6,796 bases of DNA from Streptosporangiaceae bacterium (GTDB lineage Bacteria > Actinomycetota > Actinomycetes > Streptosporangiales > Streptosporangiaceae): contig JAICWX010000410.1 of NCBI GenBank assembly GCA_025934635.1, forward strand, positions 1-6,796. Reading direction: 5' to 3'. Each line of letters starts with the position of its first letter. Positions within the stretch are counted from its first letter, which is position 1. Positions 6,101 through 6,796 of the stretch are shown here, in pieces. The notes beneath the pieces were generated by a model. It was not told where the DNA came from. It made no database searches and saw only the letters and a list, made by a program, of their open reading frames with translations. Position numbers and translations under genes: made by a program.

Positions 6101-6478
6101 CTAGCTTGAGCCCGATCCCGCCCGGGGCTGGTGAGAGTCATGAGTTCGGCTGTCGCCGTTGAGCGACGGTCCGGCGTCGATGTGTTCGGTGAAGGTCTGC
6201 TCGCCGTCGTTATGCTCCACCAGGGTCTGCGATCCGTCGGTGTGGTTCACGACGGTCCGCGTCCCGTCGTCCATGACATCTTGCCGGCTGCGGATAGTCG
6301 GCCGGGAAAAGCGTGACCGGTTGCGGATCACCTTGGGTAGCAGGATCCCGATGACGCCCGCGAGCATCAAGATGACACCCACGGCATGCAGATCGAGGTT
6401 GCCTATGTGGCCGCCCTTCAGGGCGAACGTGAGGATTGCCCCGAAGACGATGAGGGCGATACCGGCTGCGATGGACAT
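6101..6478 (-). CDS. DUF6458-like small membrane protein with decapeptide-repeat tail
   Basis: This is an intact 125-residue protein. The first 50 residues contain two membrane helices: residues 2-20 (SIAAGIALIVFGAILTFAL) and about 31-50 (HAVGVILMLAGVIGILLP). They are joined by the short loop KGGHIGNLDL. This matches the compact actinobacterial DUF6458 pattern (start, glycine-rich helix, LDL and VG-ILM-GVIG), whose function is unknown. After a basic stretch (IRNRSRFSRPTIRSR) comes a cytoplasmic or external tail with a 10-residue repeat: MDDGTRTVVN, HTDGSQTLVE, HNDGEQTFTE and the start of a fourth (HID). The end is Ser/Gly-rich. The ATG at 6478 is supported by AAGG 10 bases upstream and by homology beginning at once. 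It lies about 120 bases downstream of the GlsB-like gene on the same strand, so the two may be co-transcribed. A stress role is plausible from context only. Confidence 0.8.
   Translation of the reverse strand: MSIAAGIALIVFGAILTFALKGGHIGNLDLHAVGVILMLAGVIGILLPKVIRNRSRFSRPTIRSRQDVMDDGTRTVVNHTDGSQTLVEHNDGEQTFTEHIDAGPSLNGDSRTHDSHQPRAGSGSS
6176..6274 (-). repeat. Imperfect 30-base repeats encoding the DG-x-QT decapeptide
   Basis: Inside the DUF6458-like gene, three consecutive 30-base units (6274 down to 6185), plus the first codons of a fourth, encode a pattern of His-x-Asp-Gly-x-Gln-Thr-x-x-Glu. The first unit is the most divergent (M-D-D-G-T-R-T-V-V-N). The DNA copies differ at many synonymous and some non-synonymous positions, so the duplication is old and the peptide pattern appears to have been kept. 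Confidence 0.75.
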
Positions 6479-6598
6479 GACGCGTCACCCTTCCGGGGGC
6501 TGGATCGTGAGCTCGGGGAGTGAACCGGGTGGTGTCACCCCGCGGCCGTCAGGCACGTCGTGATGCCGTCGGCGGCAGGCGGTGCGGCGCGGGGGTGT

Positions 6599-6796
6599 TC
6601 ACCGGTGCGCCCACCGGCGTGACCGGCTGCGGCCGTTGCTGCGGCTGCGGCTGGTGCTGCGGCCGGTGCTGCGGCTGGTGATCAGGTGGTAGGCCAGCAG
6701 CAGGATCGCCGCGCCCACGATGGCGGTGAGCCAGGTGGACAGGTTGAAGAACCCGTGCAGGGTGTGCACGTGGAACAACTTCGTGGCCAGCCAGCC
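6599..6796 (-). CDS. GlsB/YeaQ/YmgE-family stress response membrane protein, C-terminal part
   Basis: A minus-strand frame enters from the right edge and ends at a TGA (6601-6599), giving the last 65 residues. It reads LATKLFHVHTLHGFFNLSTW and then LTAIVGAAILLLAYHLIT, which is the final membrane helix and preceding loop of the transglycosylase-associated (GlsB/YeaQ) family in actinobacteria. There the FF-x-LSTW-TAI-GA signature recurs near the C-terminus. Members are small proteins of about 85-110 residues with three helices, linked to general or envelope stress; their molecular role is not settled. After the helix comes a tail of repeated Ser/Arg/Gly (SRSTGRSTSRSRSNGRSRSR) encoded by low-complexity DNA. 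The start and first helices lie outside the window. It precedes the DUF6458 gene by about 120 bases on the same strand. Confidence 0.82.
   Translation of the reverse strand, partial: GWLATKLFHVHTLHGFFNLSTWLTAIVGAAILLLAYHLITSRSTGRSTSRSRSNGRSRSRRWAHR
6624..6680. repeat. Low-complexity GCTGCGGC tandem repeat in the GlsB-like gene tail
   Basis: Imperfect copies of GGTGCTGCGGC with GCTGCGGC variants follow each other over about 57 bases. On the coding (minus) strand they give Ser-Arg/Gly-Arg pairs. The other two minus-strand frames are also open through the repeat itself, giving Pro-Gln-His or Ala-Pro stretches. Such arrays are prone to slippage and to sequencing error. Confidence 0.6.

Noticed and set aside
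6624..6680. CRISPR-like or clustered repeat array
   Set aside because: The units are short, contiguous and without unique spacers. They are a coding low-complexity repeat.

Overview
The window is very GC-rich, with coding codons ending almost always in G or C and TTG/GTG starts in use. Its families (GAF-ANTAR regulator, SigB/SigF-type sigma factor, STAS anti-anti-sigma protein, DUF1206, DUF6458) are typical of Actinomycetota, probably a soil lineage of the Streptomyces/Streptosporangiales kind. The genus cannot be fixed from the sequence.

Layout: (1) Positions 1-255 are the 3' end of a plus-strand sulfite-oxidase-like molybdopterin oxidoreductase. (2) It converges, with a 2-base gap, on a minus-strand STAS-domain gene that carries a one-base frameshift and a shortened C-terminus. 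A strong hairpin lies at the junction. (3) At 877-1668 is an intact GAF-ANTAR antiterminator-type regulator. (4) At about 1723-1995 is a decayed relic of the N-terminal part of an IS66-type transposase. (5) It abuts the 3' end of a minus-strand LysR-family regulator that has two opposite one-base frameshifts and no clear stop of its own. (6) Upstream of LysR, and overlapping its start by 31 bases, is an intact SigB/SigF-family sigma factor with an unusual tail of about 75 residues. (7) Positions 3928-4907 hold no convincing gene but contain two clean palindromic elements. (8) At 4908-5795 is a DUF1206 six-helix membrane protein. (9) After a 305-base gap come two minus-strand small membrane proteins: a DUF6458 protein with a decapeptide-repeat tail (6101-6478), and the C-terminus of a GlsB/YeaQ/YmgE-type stress membrane protein (6599-6796, cut by the window edge).

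The intact genes fit a general-stress theme. The sigma factor is of the kind controlled by partner switching, in which STAS proteins are the usual antagonists of anti-sigma factors. The ANTAR protein acts after transcription initiation, and the small membrane proteins resemble common members of stress regulons. This functional link is inferred from families and proximity; no shared promoter motif was found.

The middle of the window (258-2896) looks like a decay zone: a broken STAS gene, a broken LysR gene and an IS relic. The single-base lesions in STAS and LysR lie mostly in short G/C runs, so assembly error must be excluded before calling those genes dead. I did not find a clearly new multi-gene system. 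The most unusual items are the compensating LysR frameshifts next to the IS66 relic, the sigma-factor tail that runs into LysR, and the decapeptide repeat of the DUF6458 protein.
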